DNA from: Cypionkella sp. | GTDB lineage: Bacteria; Pseudomonadota; Alphaproteobacteria; Rhodobacterales; Rhodobacteraceae | Assembly (NCBI RefSeq): GCF_030652235.1 | Contig: NZ_JAUSBA010000022.1 | Location: 1-64,000 of the forward strand | DNA length: 64,000 nt | Reading direction: 5' to 3' | Part shown: positions 27,327 through 36,689 of the stretch, piece by piece | How the letters are laid out: each line of letters opens with the position of its first letter | Position numbering within the stretch: position 1 is the stretch's first letter | Made by a program: the position numbers and the translations under genes | The notes under the pieces: generated by a model | What the model was told of the DNA's origin: nothing | What the model saw: the letters and a program-made list of their open reading frames with translations, nothing else | The model's database searches: none

Positions 27327-28826
27327 TTACTCCATCTGCTTGAAGTTAAACTCGCCACCTTCTTTGATCCCCGACGGCCAACGCGCGGTGATGGTTTTGG
27401 TGCGGGTGTAGAAGCGGAAGCTGTCCGGCCCGTGCTGGTTAAGATCGCCGAACGAAGATTTCTTCCAGCCGCCGAAAGTATGATACGCCAAAGGCACCGG
27501 GATCGGCACGTTGATGCCGATCATGCCGACATTGATCCGGGCGGCAAAGTCACGCGCGGTGTCGCCGTCACGGGTATAGATCGCGGTGCCGTTGCCATAT
27601 TCATGATCCATCGCCATGCCAAGCGCCTGCTCATAGCTTTCCGCGCGCACCACCGACAGCACTGGGCCGAAAATTTCCTTACGGTAAATCTCCATATCCG
27701 TGGTCACGTTGTCGAACAGATGCGGCCCCACAAAGAAGCCGTCCTCATAGCCCTGCAGTTTGAAATCGCGGCCATCGACCACCAGATTGGCGCCCTGCGC
27801 CACACCGGATTCAATCAGCTTCAGGATGTTGGCCTTGGCAGCCCCGGTCACAACCGGGCCGTAATCCACATCATTGCCCGCCGTGTAAGGGCCAACTTTC
27901 AGCTTCTCAATCCGGGGGATCAAGCGCTCGATCAACGCATCCGCCGTGGCTTGCCCCACCGGAACCGCCACCGAAATCGCCATGCACCGCTCGCCTGCCG
28001 CGCCAAAACCTGCGCCAACCAAAGCATCTGCCGCCTGATCCAAGTCAGCATCCGGCATGATGATCATGTGGTTCTTGGCACCGCCAAAGCACTGCACCCG
28101 TTTGCCGTTCGCCGTGCCGCGCGCATAGATATATTGCGCAATCGGGGTCGAGCCGACAAAGCCCACACCCGAAATCGTCTCATTGTCCAGGATAGCGTCG
28201 ACCGATTCCTTGTCGCCATTGATCACCTGCAACACGCCATCGGGCAGGCCAGCCTCTTTCATCAACGCCGCCAGCATCAAGGGCACCGTCGGCGCGCGCT
28301 CGGACGGCTTCAGGATGAACGCGTTGCCGCAAGCCAGCGCAGGCCCCATTTTCCACATCGGGATCATCGCCGGAAAGTTGAACGGGGTGATCCCCGCAGC
28401 CACGCCAATCGGCTGGCGCATCGAATACATGTCAATGCCGGGGCCAGCAGAATCGGTGAACTCGCCCTTCAGCAAATGTGGCGCGCCGATGCAAAACTCG
28501 ATCACTTCCAGCCCGCGCTGAATGTCGCCCTTGGCATCCGGGATGGTCTTGCCATGCTCGGACGAAAGCGCTTCCGCCAGCTTTTCCATATCGCGGTTCA
28601 GAAGACCAACCATCGCCATCATCACCCGCGCGCGGCGCTGTGGATTGGTGGCGCCCCATTTGACCTGCGCTTTGGCCGCATCAGCGGTTGCCGCATCCAG
28701 CTCTGCTTTGCTGGCCAAAGCCACCCGCGCCTGCACTTCGCCCGTCGCCGGGTTGAACACATCGGCAAACTTGCCCGAAGTACCCGCAACCAGTTGGCCG
28801 TTGATCCAGTGACCGATCTCTCTCAT
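27327..28826 (-). CDS. mmsA: CoA-acylating methylmalonate-semialdehyde dehydrogenase
   Basis: This enzyme oxidises methylmalonate or malonate semialdehyde to propionyl- or acetyl-CoA in valine and inositol breakdown (as IolA in the latter). The 499-residue ALDH-fold protein has GHWINGQLVAGTSG at the start, TPFNFPAMIPMW, GFVGSTPIAQYIY, the catalytic Cys in GERCMAIS (about 280), and the family-typical FTRTKTITARWP-like end (FYTRTKTITARWP). Of two adjacent ATGs I use the second, seven bases after GGGAG. It diverges from a LysR gene and lies a few kb from iolCDEB, so it can serve the last step of myo-inositol catabolism. Confidence 0.93.
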   Translation of the reverse strand: MREIGHWINGQLVAGTSGKFADVFNPATGEVQARVALASKAELDAATADAAKAQVKWGATNPQRRARVMMAMVGLLNRDMEKLAEALSSEHGKTIPDAKGDIQRGLEVIEFCIGAPHLLKGEFTDSAGPGIDMYSMRQPIGVAAGITPFNFPAMIPMWKMGPALACGNAFILKPSERAPTVPLMLAALMKEAGLPDGVLQVINGDKESVDAILDNETISGVGFVGSTPIAQYIYARGTANGKRVQCFGGAKNHMIIMPDADLDQAADALVGAGFGAAGERCMAISVAVPVGQATADALIERLIPRIEKLKVGPYTAGNDVDYGPVVTGAAKANILKLIESGVAQGANLVVDGRDFKLQGYEDGFFVGPHLFDNVTTDMEIYRKEIFGPVLSVVRAESYEQALGMAMDHEYGNGTAIYTRDGDTARDFAARINVGMIGINVPIPVPLAYHTFGGWKKSSFGDLNQHGPDSFRFYTRTKTITARWPSGIKEGGEFNFKQME

Positions 28827-28994
28827 CATATCTCTCCCAAAAGTTGCCTTCACAATAGCCTTGCGAAATCGCCAAGGGTAGCGGTAAGATTTCAAATACG
28901 CTTTGCGTTTTTGCATGGGTCTGCGGGAATGCTTTTAACACGAGCACAACATCTGGTGCAAAGCTGCACTTTTAGCCGCCCAAAACACAAGTCG

Positions 28995-29008
28995 TTCCCC
29001 GCGGGGAA
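28995..29008. promoter_or_regulatory. Palindromic LysR-type operator between mmsA and lysR
   Basis: TTCCCCGCGGGGAA is a perfect 14-bp palindrome with T-N11-A geometry, in the 206-base divergent promoter region, 24 bases before the regulator's ATG. The position suits autoregulation and control of mmsA. Confidence 0.5.
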
Positions 29009-29032
29009 TGAATACCGCGAAAGGTCGCAGCA

Positions 29033-29920
29033 ATGGATTGGGATGATCTGCGGGTATTCCTTGCCGTGGCACGCTCTGAAAGCCTGTCCGGGGCAGGGCG
29101 GCGGTTAAAGATCGACCCCGCCACCGTAGGCCGCCGCATCGCACGTTTGGAAGAATCGATCGACGCGCGGCTGTTCGCCAAAACCCCGCAAGGCTATAGC
29201 CTGACCGAACAAGGCACCCGCCTGTTGACCCACGCTGTTCGCACTGAAGCGGCGGTAGATGGTGCGTCCGAGGCGCTGAGCGGCCCCGAAGGCCTCACGG
29301 GCCAAATCCGCATTGGTGCGCCCGATGGCTGCGCCAACTACCTGCTGCCGCAAGTCATCGCCCGCATCTGCGACGCCAATCCAGGGTTAGAGGTGCAGAT
29401 CGTGGCACTCCCACGCGTGTTCAACCTGTCAAAACGCGAAGCTGACATGGCCATCGCGGTCAGTCGCCCCGAGGCTGGCCGTCTGACCGTGCAAAAGCTG
29501 ACCGATTACCACCTGCACCTCGCAGCCTCCCGCGACTACCTTGCCGCCCACCCGCCAATCCTGACGCCGCAAGATCTGAAATCCCACCGCCTTGTCGGTT
29601 ATATCCCTGATATGATCTTCGACAAAGAACTCGACTATCTGACCGAAATCGGTGCCTCCGCCCCGCCTTTGGCCTCGAACTCCGTCTCGGTGCAACTGAA
29701 CTTCCTGCGTCATGGCGCGGGCATCGGCGTGGTGCATGACTTCGCTTTGCCCGCCGCGCCCGAACTCGCCCGCATTATCCCCGATCAAATCCACCTCTCC
29801 CGCGCCTTCTGGCTGATCCGCCACGCCGATGATGGCCGGGTCGAACGCCTCAATCGCTTCGCCGCACAACTTATGCTTGAGGTGAAGAAAGAAATGCAAA
29901 GGCTTGAAGCAATTCCTTGA
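29033..29920 (+). CDS. LysR-family transcriptional regulator
   Basis: 295 residues. The winged helix (1-60) starts DWDDLRVFLAVARSESLSGA, followed by RLKIDPATVGRRIARLE, and a LysR substrate-binding domain from about 90 onward (GQIRIGAPDGCANYLLP). It is transcribed away from mmsA, so control of mmsA is the obvious hypothesis. The effector is unknown; an intermediate of valine or inositol breakdown would fit. The ATG follows CGCAGCA without a strong Shine-Dalgarno. Confidence 0.9.
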   Translation: MDWDDLRVFLAVARSESLSGAGRRLKIDPATVGRRIARLEESIDARLFAKTPQGYSLTEQGTRLLTHAVRTEAAVDGASEALSGPEGLTGQIRIGAPDGCANYLLPQVIARICDANPGLEVQIVALPRVFNLSKREADMAIAVSRPEAGRLTVQKLTDYHLHLAASRDYLAAHPPILTPQDLKSHRLVGYIPDMIFDKELDYLTEIGASAPPLASNSVSVQLNFLRHGAGIGVVHDFALPAAPELARIIPDQIHLSRAFWLIRHADDGRVERLNRFAAQLMLEVKKEMQRLEAIP

Positions 29921-29972
29921 CAGAATCTTACGCTGCCCTGACGCTGTTCCTGACAGATAGGGAGGAATCTTC

Positions 29973-30407
29973 ATGCTTGTCAGCCAAATCCTGAAATCGA
30001 AATCCGATGACGGGGTCGTCACTCTGCCACCCGGCACCCTCATTGCCCGCGTCGCCGAAGTGCTGTCCGCCCGTCGCATCGGGGCGGTGGTGATCTCGCC
30101 AGATGGCAAGAAACTCGCTGGAATCGTCTCGGAACGCGACATCGTGCGTGAAATCGGCCGTCGTGGTGGGGCCTGCCTGACCGAAAATGTTGATACGATC
30201 ATGACCGCCAAAGTCGTCGCCTGCGCGCGTGGCGACAATGCCGATGATGTGCTGCAAACGATGACCGACGGTCGCTTCCGCCACATTCCGGTGCTGGAGG
30301 GGGATGAACTGATCGGCCTGATCTCGATTGGCGATGTGGTGAAAGCCCGGCTGTCCGAGTTGCACATGGAGAAAGACGCGCTGGAAGGCATGATCAAAGG
30401 CTTCTAG
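29973..30407 (+). CDS. Tandem CBS-domain protein
   Basis: 144 residues made almost wholly of two CBS motifs forming one Bateman module: VVTLPPGTLIARVAEVLS with GAVVISPDGKKLAGIVSERDIV, then IMTAKVVACARGDNADDVL with FRHIPVLEGDELIGLISIGDVV. Such modules usually bind adenosine nucleotides. No catalytic domain is attached. AGGGAGGA precedes the ATG. coaD follows after a hairpin; a link to CoA synthesis is only positional. Confidence 0.88.
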   Translation: MLVSQILKSKSDDGVVTLPPGTLIARVAEVLSARRIGAVVISPDGKKLAGIVSERDIVREIGRRGGACLTENVDTIMTAKVVACARGDNADDVLQTMTDGRFRHIPVLEGDELIGLISIGDVVKARLSELHMEKDALEGMIKGF

Positions 30408-30421
30408 GAATCCGCTTGCAT

Positions 30422-30450
30422 CCCGACACGTAATATTGTTGCGTGTCGGG
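30422..30450 (+). terminator. Hairpin between the CBS gene and coaD
   Basis: CCCGACACG and CGTGTCGGG form a perfect 9-bp stem around an 11-base AT-rich loop, ending 22 bases before the coaD ATG. With no U-tract it could be an attenuating or stabilising structure. Confidence 0.5.
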
Positions 30451-30471
30451 GACTTAGGCGAGGAACCTGCC

Positions 30472-30975
30472 ATGCGTATCGGTCTTTATCCCGGCACTTT
30501 TGACCCCATCACCTTGGGGCATGTCGATATCATCCAGCGCGCGATGGCACTGGTGGATCGTTTGGTGATTGGTGTGGCCATCAATCGTGACAAAGGCCCG
30601 GCCTTCCCGCTGGAAGAACGCGTGGCGATGGTGGAAGCCGAATGTGCCGGTATCCTCGCCAAAACCGGCGGTGAGATTATCGTGCATCCGTTTGAAAACC
30701 TGCTGATCGACTGTGCCCGTGATGTGGGCGCAAGCGTGATCGTGCGCGGCCTGCGGGCTGTGGCAGATTTTGAGTATGAATTCCAAATGGTTGGCATGAA
30801 CCGCGCGATGGATGCGAGCGTAGAAACCGTGTTCCTGATGGCCGATGCACGCAGGCAGGCGATTGCCTCGAAACTGGTGAAAGAAATTGCGCGCTTGGGC
30901 GGCGATATTTCCAAATTCGTCACCCCCCCGGTGGCCGAGGCTTTGGCGCGACGCTATCCTAGGCCGCAGAAATAA
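30472..30975 (+). CDS. coaD: Phosphopantetheine adenylyltransferase
   Basis: CoaD joins 4'-phosphopantetheine and ATP to give dephospho-CoA, the penultimate step of CoA synthesis. The 167-residue protein starts MRIGLYPGTFDPITLGHVDI, with the TxGH nucleotidyltransferase motif, and has VRGLRAVADFEYEFQMVGMNR and the C-terminal ASKLVKEIARLGGD in place of the common SSTxVRE. GAGGAACC lies before the ATG at 30472. Confidence 0.95.
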   Translation: MRIGLYPGTFDPITLGHVDIIQRAMALVDRLVIGVAINRDKGPAFPLEERVAMVEAECAGILAKTGGEIIVHPFENLLIDCARDVGASVIVRGLRAVADFEYEFQMVGMNRAMDASVETVFLMADARRQAIASKLVKEIARLGGDISKFVTPPVAEALARRYPRPQK

Positions 30976-30980
30976 CTGTT

Positions 30981-30994
30981 GGAATGTTTGTTCC
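30981..30994 (+). promoter_or_regulatory. IolR-type operator before iolR
   Basis: GGAA-TGTTTG-TTCC matches the GGAA-N6-TTCC palindrome described for the RpiR-type inositol repressor IolR of rhizobia. It is 54 bases before the iolR ATG and directly after coaD, which implies autoregulation. Confidence 0.6.
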
Positions 30995-31048
30995 ACAGCG
31001 TTACCCTGCGATCACTCACAAGAAACTCCGCAGAATGATCGCAGATAT

Positions 31049-31876
31049 ATGACCGCCTTGGATTCCGACGACCTTGCCGCGCCCGCCACGATCGAGGAAT
31101 TCCGCGAGCGTCTGGCCGCGATCAGCGAAGGCCTGCCACGCCGCCTGCGGCAATGCGCTGATCATATCGCCGCCAACATCGACCGGATTGCGGTGTCCAC
31201 CGTGGCCGAACTCGCCGCCGGGGCCGATGTGCCGCCCTCGGCGTTGATGCGTTTTTGCCAAATCCTCGGCTATTCCGGCTTTTCTGAAATGCAAAAGCTG
31301 TTCCGTGACGCCTATTCGCCCGGTTTTCCCGATTACTCCACCCGGTTGCAAAATCTGAAAGATGGCGGCACGGGCACCCCCTCAGCGCTGCTCGGTGAGT
31401 TCATCGAAGCCGGGCGACTGTCGCTGGAAGCCTTGGCGAAATCGGCGGATGAAGCCGCCCTCGCCCAAGCCGTAGACCTGCTTTCCGCCGCCGATACCAT
31501 CCATGTCATTGGCCTGCGTCGTGCCTTTCCAGTCGCCGCATATCTCGCCTATGTCTTTGATAAAATGGCGGTTCCGGCGATGCTGCACGAAGGCACAGGC
31601 AAGCTCGATCACCGCCACGCCCTGCGCCCCGGTGATGCGGTGCTGGCGATCACCTTCGCGCCCTATTCCGAAGAAACCATCGCCTTGGCCCAAGACGCCC
31701 GCGCGCGTGGCCTGCCGGTGGTGGCGCTGACCGACCGTATCACCAGCCCGCTGGCCCGCGCCTCGGACGCGATCCTGACTGTGCCCGAGGTCGATTTCGG
31801 CGCGTTTCGCTCGCTTTCGGCCACCCTCGCGCTGGCGATTGCGCTGGCCGTGGCGGTTGGATCGGTGCGCGGTTAG
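31049..31876 (+). CDS. iolR: RpiR/MurR-family regulator, probable inositol repressor IolR
   Basis: 275 residues: an N-terminal HTH_6 domain (about 15-90, AVSTVAELAAGADVPPSALM and RFCQILGYSGFSEMQKLF) and a C-terminal SIS sugar-phosphate-binding domain (about 125-260, TIHVIGLRRAFPVAAYLAYV). It lies immediately upstream of iolCDEB in the same direction, with matching palindromes before it and before iolC. The rhizobial relative responds to an inositol pathway intermediate; the ligand here is inferred. The ATG at 31049 has no strong Shine-Dalgarno. Confidence 0.85.
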   Translation: MTALDSDDLAAPATIEEFRERLAAISEGLPRRLRQCADHIAANIDRIAVSTVAELAAGADVPPSALMRFCQILGYSGFSEMQKLFRDAYSPGFPDYSTRLQNLKDGGTGTPSALLGEFIEAGRLSLEALAKSADEAALAQAVDLLSAADTIHVIGLRRAFPVAAYLAYVFDKMAVPAMLHEGTGKLDHRHALRPGDAVLAITFAPYSEETIALAQDARARGLPVVALTDRITSPLARASDAILTVPEVDFGAFRSLSATLALAIALAVAVGSVRG

Positions 31877-31912
31877 ATCGGCAAAGAAAATGCTTTTGCT
31901 TCGCGTAAAAAT

Positions 31913-31926
31913 GGAATAAATATTCC
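31913..31926 (+). promoter_or_regulatory. IolR-type operator before iolC
   Basis: GGAA-TAAATA-TTCC, within the longer inverted repeat TGGAAT-AAAT-ATTCCA, is the same palindrome class as at 30981. It is 55 bases before the iolC start, a good place for repression. Confidence 0.65.
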
Positions 31927-31981
31927 AAAACGCTTGCGCAACTGAGTCTTGCCGCAGCGCCTGTCCCCGGAGGAGCCTGCC

Positions 31982-33895
31982 ATGAAAACGCTCGACACCA
32001 TCACCATCGGCCGATCCTCGGTGGATCTTTACGGCGCGCAGATCGGTGGGCGGCTGGAAGATATGGCGAGTTTCCAGAAATATATCGGCGGCTCGCCGAC
32101 CAATATCGCCGCTGGCACCGCGCGTCTGGGCCTGAAATCGGCGTTGATCACCCGTGTCGGCGATGAGCATATGGGCCGTTTCATTCGTGAAGAACTGGCG
32201 CGCGAAGGCGTCGATGTGCGCGGCGTGAAAACCGACCCCGCGCGGCTGACGGCGCTTGTCATCCTTGGTATCCGTGATGAAACTCAGTTTCCGTTGATTT
32301 TCTACCGTGAAAACTGCGCCGATATGGCTTTGTGCGAAGACGATATCGATGAGATTTTCATCGCTGAAACCCGTTCGATCATCGTCACAGGCACGCATCT
32401 GTCGCATACCAATACCGAAGCCGCCGTGCTGAAAGCCTTGAAACTTGCCCGCAAACACGGGGCGAAAACCGCCTTAGACATCGACTATCGCCCGAATCTT
32501 TGGGGTCTTGCGGGCCATGGCGATGGCGAATCGCGCTTCATCGAATCCGCCGCTGTGACCGCTAAGCTGCAGGCCAGCCTGCATTATTTTGACCTGATCG
32601 TCGGCACCGAGGAAGAATTCCACATCGCAGGCGGTTCGACCAACACCATCGAAGCCCTGCGCGCGGTGCGCAAAGTCTCAAACGCCACCTTGGTGTGCAA
32701 ACGCGGTGCGGTAGGGGCTGCCGCTTTTGAAGGCGCGATCCCTGACAGCCTCGATCAAGGCCAAACCGGCCCCGGCTTTCCCATCGAAGTCTTTAACGTC
32801 TTGGGCGCAGGCGACGGTTTCATGTCGGGCCTGATCAAAGGCTGGCTTGACGGCGAAAGCTGGCCCACAGCCCTGAAATACGCCAACGCCTGCGGTGCTT
32901 TCGCGGTGTCGCGCCACGGCTGCACCCCGGCTTACCCGTCGTTGGAGGAACTTAATTTCTTCTTGAGTCGCGGCGTGAAAGCCCCAGCCTTGCGCAAAGA
33001 TGCCGAGTTAGAGCAAATCCACTGGTCGACCAACCGCCGCAAACAATGGTCTGAAGTGCGCGCCTTCGCCTATGACCACCGCTCGCAACTGGAAGAAATT
33101 CCCGGCGCCAATCCCGAAAACATTGGCCGTTTCAAAGAGTTGTGTCTGGAAGCTACAATGGCGGTTTCCCAAGGCCGCGAAGGTTACGGCCTGCTCTGCG
33201 ACAACCGCCTCGGCAAATCCGCACTGCACAAAGCCTCGGGCCAAGGCCTGTGGATCGGTCGCCCGGTCGAATGGCCCGGCTCACGCCCGCTGATGCTAGA
33301 GCCTGAAATTGGCCCCGATTTCGGCGGCCTCTCGGAATGGGCGCTGGAGGACGTGGTTAAGGTTCTGTGCTTCTGCCACCCCGATGACAGCGCAGAAATG
33401 CAAGCGGAACAAGAGGCCGTCGTCACCCGGCTGTTCCACGCATGTCGCCGTAACCGCTTGGAAATGCTTCTGGAAATCATCCCGTCGAAAGTCGGTCCGG
33501 TGGATGACCACACCAACGCCAAGCTGATCAGCCGCTTCTACGATATCGGCATCTACCCCGATTGGTGGAAGCTGGAGCCGATGCAAACCCGCGAAGCTTG
33601 GGCGGCCACCTGCGACGCCATCACCCGCCGCGACGCGCATACCCAAGGCATCGTGATCTTGGGCCTCGGTCAATCCGAAGCCGAACTGGCGTCTGCGTTC
33701 AAACTCGCCGCCGATTTCCCGCTGGTCAAAGGCTTTGCGGTCGGGCGCACCATTCACGCCGATGTTGGCCGCCAATGGATTGCAGGCAAGATCGACGACG
33801 CCAGTGCCGTGGCCACCATGGCCGAAAATTTCCGCCGCCTCTGCGGCATCTGGGACGCTGCCCGAACTGGGGCCCGCGCAGGAGTGAAACCATGA
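31982..33895 (+). CDS. iolC: IolC 5-dehydro-2-deoxygluconokinase fused to DUF2090
   Basis: 637 residues. The N-terminal half (about 1-320) is a PfkB sugar kinase that phosphorylates 5-dehydro-2-deoxy-D-gluconate: GGSPTNIAAGTARLG near the start and the GAGDGFMSGL anion hole with the catalytic Asp at about 277. The C-terminal half (about 330-637) is DUF2090, an aldolase-like TIM-barrel domain thought to supply the IolJ step, cleaving the phosphorylated product to malonate semialdehyde and DHAP. No separate iolJ is seen. GGAGGAGCC precedes the ATG. Its end overlaps iolD by four bases. Confidence 0.92.
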   Translation: MKTLDTITIGRSSVDLYGAQIGGRLEDMASFQKYIGGSPTNIAAGTARLGLKSALITRVGDEHMGRFIREELAREGVDVRGVKTDPARLTALVILGIRDETQFPLIFYRENCADMALCEDDIDEIFIAETRSIIVTGTHLSHTNTEAAVLKALKLARKHGAKTALDIDYRPNLWGLAGHGDGESRFIESAAVTAKLQASLHYFDLIVGTEEEFHIAGGSTNTIEALRAVRKVSNATLVCKRGAVGAAAFEGAIPDSLDQGQTGPGFPIEVFNVLGAGDGFMSGLIKGWLDGESWPTALKYANACGAFAVSRHGCTPAYPSLEELNFFLSRGVKAPALRKDAELEQIHWSTNRRKQWSEVRAFAYDHRSQLEEIPGANPENIGRFKELCLEATMAVSQGREGYGLLCDNRLGKSALHKASGQGLWIGRPVEWPGSRPLMLEPEIGPDFGGLSEWALEDVVKVLCFCHPDDSAEMQAEQEAVVTRLFHACRRNRLEMLLEIIPSKVGPVDDHTNAKLISRFYDIGIYPDWWKLEPMQTREAWAATCDAITRRDAHTQGIVILGLGQSEAELASAFKLAADFPLVKGFAVGRTIHADVGRQWIAGKIDDASAVATMAENFRRLCGIWDAARTGARAGVKP

Positions 33896-35715
33896 ACACC
33901 ATCCGTTTGACCGCCGCCCAAGCCATGGTGCGCTGGCTTTCCGTGCAGATGACCGAAGACGGCGAGCGGTTTATCGAGGGCATATGGGCGATTTTCGGCC
34001 ACGGCAACGTGGCAGGAATCGGCGAAGCTTTGCACGGCGCCAAGGATACATTCCCGACTTGGCGCGGCCATAACGAGCAAACCATGGCCCATGCCGCCAT
34101 CGCTTTTGCCAAGGCACACAAACGCCGCCGCGCGATGGCGGTGACAACCTCGATTGGGCCGGGTGCGCTGAATGTGGTCACGGCTGCGGGCGTGGCCTAT
34201 GCCAACCGCTTGCCTTTGCTGATCATTCCAGGCGATGTTTTCGCCAACCGCGCGCCGGATCCGGTGTTGCAGCAGCTTGAAGATTTCAACGACGGCACGG
34301 TTTCCGCCAATGATTGCTTTCGCCCGGTTACCCGCTATTTCGACCGGATTTCCCGCCCCGAACATATCCTGACGGCTTTGCCGCGCGCCTTCCGGGTGAT
34401 GACCGATCCCGCCGATTGCGGCCCGGTGTGCCTGGCGTTCTGCCAAGACGTACAAGCCGAAGCCTTTGATTATCCTGAAAGTTTCTTCGCACCAAAGGTC
34501 TGGAAAATCCGTCGCCCCGCAGCCGATGCGGATGAACTCGCCGCAGCGATTGCCGCGATCAAGGGCGCGAAATCTCCGGTGATCGTGGCAGGTGGTGGCG
34601 TGATCTATTCAGGGGCCGAAGCGGAATTGGCGGCTTTCGCCTCTGCGCATCATATTCCGGTGGTCGAAACCCAAGCCGGTAAATCCAGTCTTGATTTCGA
34701 CCATGCTTTGAACTTTGGCCCGGTGGGTGTGACGGGGGCTGCGAGTGCCAACACAATCTGCGAAAACGCTGATCTGGTGATTGGGCTTGGCACGCGGTTT
34801 CAGGATTTCACCACTGGGTCATGGTCGCTGTTCAAGAACCCGAACCGTCGTATTCTGTCGATCAATGTGGCGGCGTATGATTCCTACAAACACGGCGCAA
34901 TTAACTTAACTTCGGATGCGAAGATCGCCTTGCAAGCCCTTGCAAAAGCTTTAGGAAGCCAGAAATGGCCCAGCATTCCCAGCCTGCAAGCCGATTGGGC
35001 CGTTGCCACCGCAGCGGTGAAAGCCGCACCCACCAGCAACGCTTTGCCGACCGATATGCAGGTGATTGGCGCGGTGCAGCGCACGGCCTCTAAGGCCACC
35101 GTGGTAATGTCTGCCGCTGGCACCATGCCGGGCGAGCTTCACAAGATCTGGGATGCGCCGACAGGCGGTTACCACATGGAATATGGGTTTTCCTGCATGG
35201 GCTATGAGATTGCCGGAGCCATGGGGATCAAAATGGCGCGGCCTGCGGCCGATGTGATCTGTATGCTGGGCGATGGCAGCTACATGATGGCGAACTCAGA
35301 ACTTGCCACTGCCGTGATGATGGGCGTGCCGTTTACTGTGGTGATTACCGATAACCGTGGTTACGGCTGCATCAACCGGCTGCAAAAAGGCACTGGTGGG
35401 GCAGGGTTCAACAACCTGCTCGATGACTCCTACCATGTTAACCCGTCCCATATCGACTTTACCGCTCATGCCGCCGCGATGGGGGCCAATGCTGTCAAAG
35501 TCACCACGATTGCCGAACTAGAGGCAGCTCTCGCCGCCGCCAAGGGCGCAAAAATTCCCCAGGTGATCGTGATCGACACCGATCCGTGGCCCGGCACGCA
35601 GGCGGGTGGCACATGGTGGGACGTCGGCATCCCGCAAGTCTCGCCGCGTGCAGAAGTCAATCAGGCCCGCGCCAGTTATGAAGAAAAACAAAAAGATCAG
35701 CGGCTTGTCGACTGA
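33892..35715 (+). CDS. iolD: 3D-(3,5/4)-trihydroxycyclohexane-1,2-dione hydrolase
   Basis: IolD is a ThDP enzyme that opens the ring of trihydroxycyclohexane-1,2-dione to 5-deoxyglucuronate. The 607-residue protein has the AHAS-like three-domain layout: FGHGNVAGIGEAL and TMAHAAIAFAKAH in the Pyr domain, a central domain, and GDGSYMMANSELATAVMMGV (about 459) binding ThDP and Mg2+. ATG overlaps the iolC stop as ATGA. Thirty-three bases later iolE begins. Confidence 0.94.
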   Translation: MNTIRLTAAQAMVRWLSVQMTEDGERFIEGIWAIFGHGNVAGIGEALHGAKDTFPTWRGHNEQTMAHAAIAFAKAHKRRRAMAVTTSIGPGALNVVTAAGVAYANRLPLLIIPGDVFANRAPDPVLQQLEDFNDGTVSANDCFRPVTRYFDRISRPEHILTALPRAFRVMTDPADCGPVCLAFCQDVQAEAFDYPESFFAPKVWKIRRPAADADELAAAIAAIKGAKSPVIVAGGGVIYSGAEAELAAFASAHHIPVVETQAGKSSLDFDHALNFGPVGVTGAASANTICENADLVIGLGTRFQDFTTGSWSLFKNPNRRILSINVAAYDSYKHGAINLTSDAKIALQALAKALGSQKWPSIPSLQADWAVATAAVKAAPTSNALPTDMQVIGAVQRTASKATVVMSAAGTMPGELHKIWDAPTGGYHMEYGFSCMGYEIAGAMGIKMARPAADVICMLGDGSYMMANSELATAVMMGVPFTVVITDNRGYGCINRLQKGTGGAGFNNLLDDSYHVNPSHIDFTAHAAAMGANAVKVTTIAELEAALAAAKGAKIPQVIVIDTDPWPGTQAGGTWWDVGIPQVSPRAEVNQARASYEEKQKDQRLVD

Positions 35716-35748
35716 TCTTCGCGCTACCTTTAAAAATTTGAGGAAATA

Positions 35749-36645
35749 ATGATCCACTACGGCACCAACCCGATCGCTTGGACCAATGACGACGACCGCA
35801 GTCTTGGCGCGCATATCTCGCTTGAGCAATGCTTGGATGAAACCGCCGCAATCGGCTTTGATGGCATTGAAAAGGGCCATAAAATGCCGCTGACGGTCGA
35901 AGGGCTGAACGCCTTGTTCCAACCGCGCGGGCTGAAATACATCTCGGGTTGGCATTCGACTAATTTGCTGCTGAACTCGGTCGAAGACGAAAAGACCGCG
36001 ATGCAGCCCTACCTCGACCTGTTGAAAGCCATGGGTTGCAAGGTCATCATCGTTTGCGAGACCTCTAATGCCATCCATGGCGCTGACGATAAAGCGGTAA
36101 ATGATCGCCCGCATCTGCCCGATGCAGACTGGAAGAAGTTCGGCCAAGGCATTGAAGCACTGGCAGAATTCAGTGCGGCCCAAGGCGTCAAGTTGGTCTA
36201 CCATCACCACATGGGCACCATTGTTGAGGCCGAGTGGGAGATTGATCGTCTGATGGCCGAGACCGGGCCACATACCCATTTGCTGCTTGACACCGGCCAT
36301 TGTTATTACGGCGGCGGCGATCCGCTGCGGGTGGCAAAAAACCACATGGCGCGCGTCGGTCATATCCATGCCAAAAACGTCCGCCCCGACATTATGAAAC
36401 AGGTGCGCGAGCAGGGGCTGTCGTTCTTGGAAGGCGTGCGGCGTGGCTCTTTCACCGTGCCGGGTGATGCCGAAGGGGCTGTGGATTTCTTCAGCGTTCT
36501 CGAAGTGGCGGCGCAGCACAATTATTCCGGCTGGCTGGTGATTGAAGCCGAGCAAGACCCATCTGTGCGGATTCCGATGGATTATCAAAGCCTTGGTTTG
36601 CGCAGTCTGAAGGGCTTTGCCAAGCGGGCTGGCCTCGACAAATAA
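35749..36645 (+). CDS. iolE: Myo-inosose-2 dehydratase
   Basis: IolE dehydrates scyllo-inosose to the trihydroxycyclohexane-dione. 298 residues in a xylose-isomerase-like TIM barrel: [16 protein letters not shown] at the start, [35 protein letters not shown] and [10 protein letters not shown] contain the metal ligands. GAGGAAATA is a strong ribosome binding site. It belongs to the iolCDEB operon. Confidence 0.94.
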   Translation: MIHYGTNPIAWTNDDDRSLGAHISLEQCLDETAAIGFDGIEKGHKMPLTVEGLNALFQPRGLKYISGWHSTNLLLNSVEDEKTAMQPYLDLLKAMGCKVIIVCETSNAIHGADDKAVNDRPHLPDADWKKFGQGIEALAEFSAAQGVKLVYHHHMGTIVEAEWEIDRLMAETGPHTHLLLDTGHCYYGGGDPLRVAKNHMARVGHIHAKNVRPDIMKQVREQGLSFLEGVRRGSFTVPGDAEGAVDFFSVLEVAAQHNYSGWLVIEAEQDPSVRIPMDYQSLGLRSLKGFAKRAGLDK

Positions 36646-36650
36646 AGGTT

Positions 36651-36664
36651 GGGGGCACGCCCCC
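36651..36664 (+). other. GC hairpin between iolE and iolB
   Basis: GGGGGC-AC-GCCCCC immediately after iolE, 26 bases before iolB. The stem is short and there is no U-tract, so full termination inside the operon is unlikely. Confidence 0.4.
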
Positions 36665-36689
36665 CAGACCCCGTATCTGGGAGAAGAAC

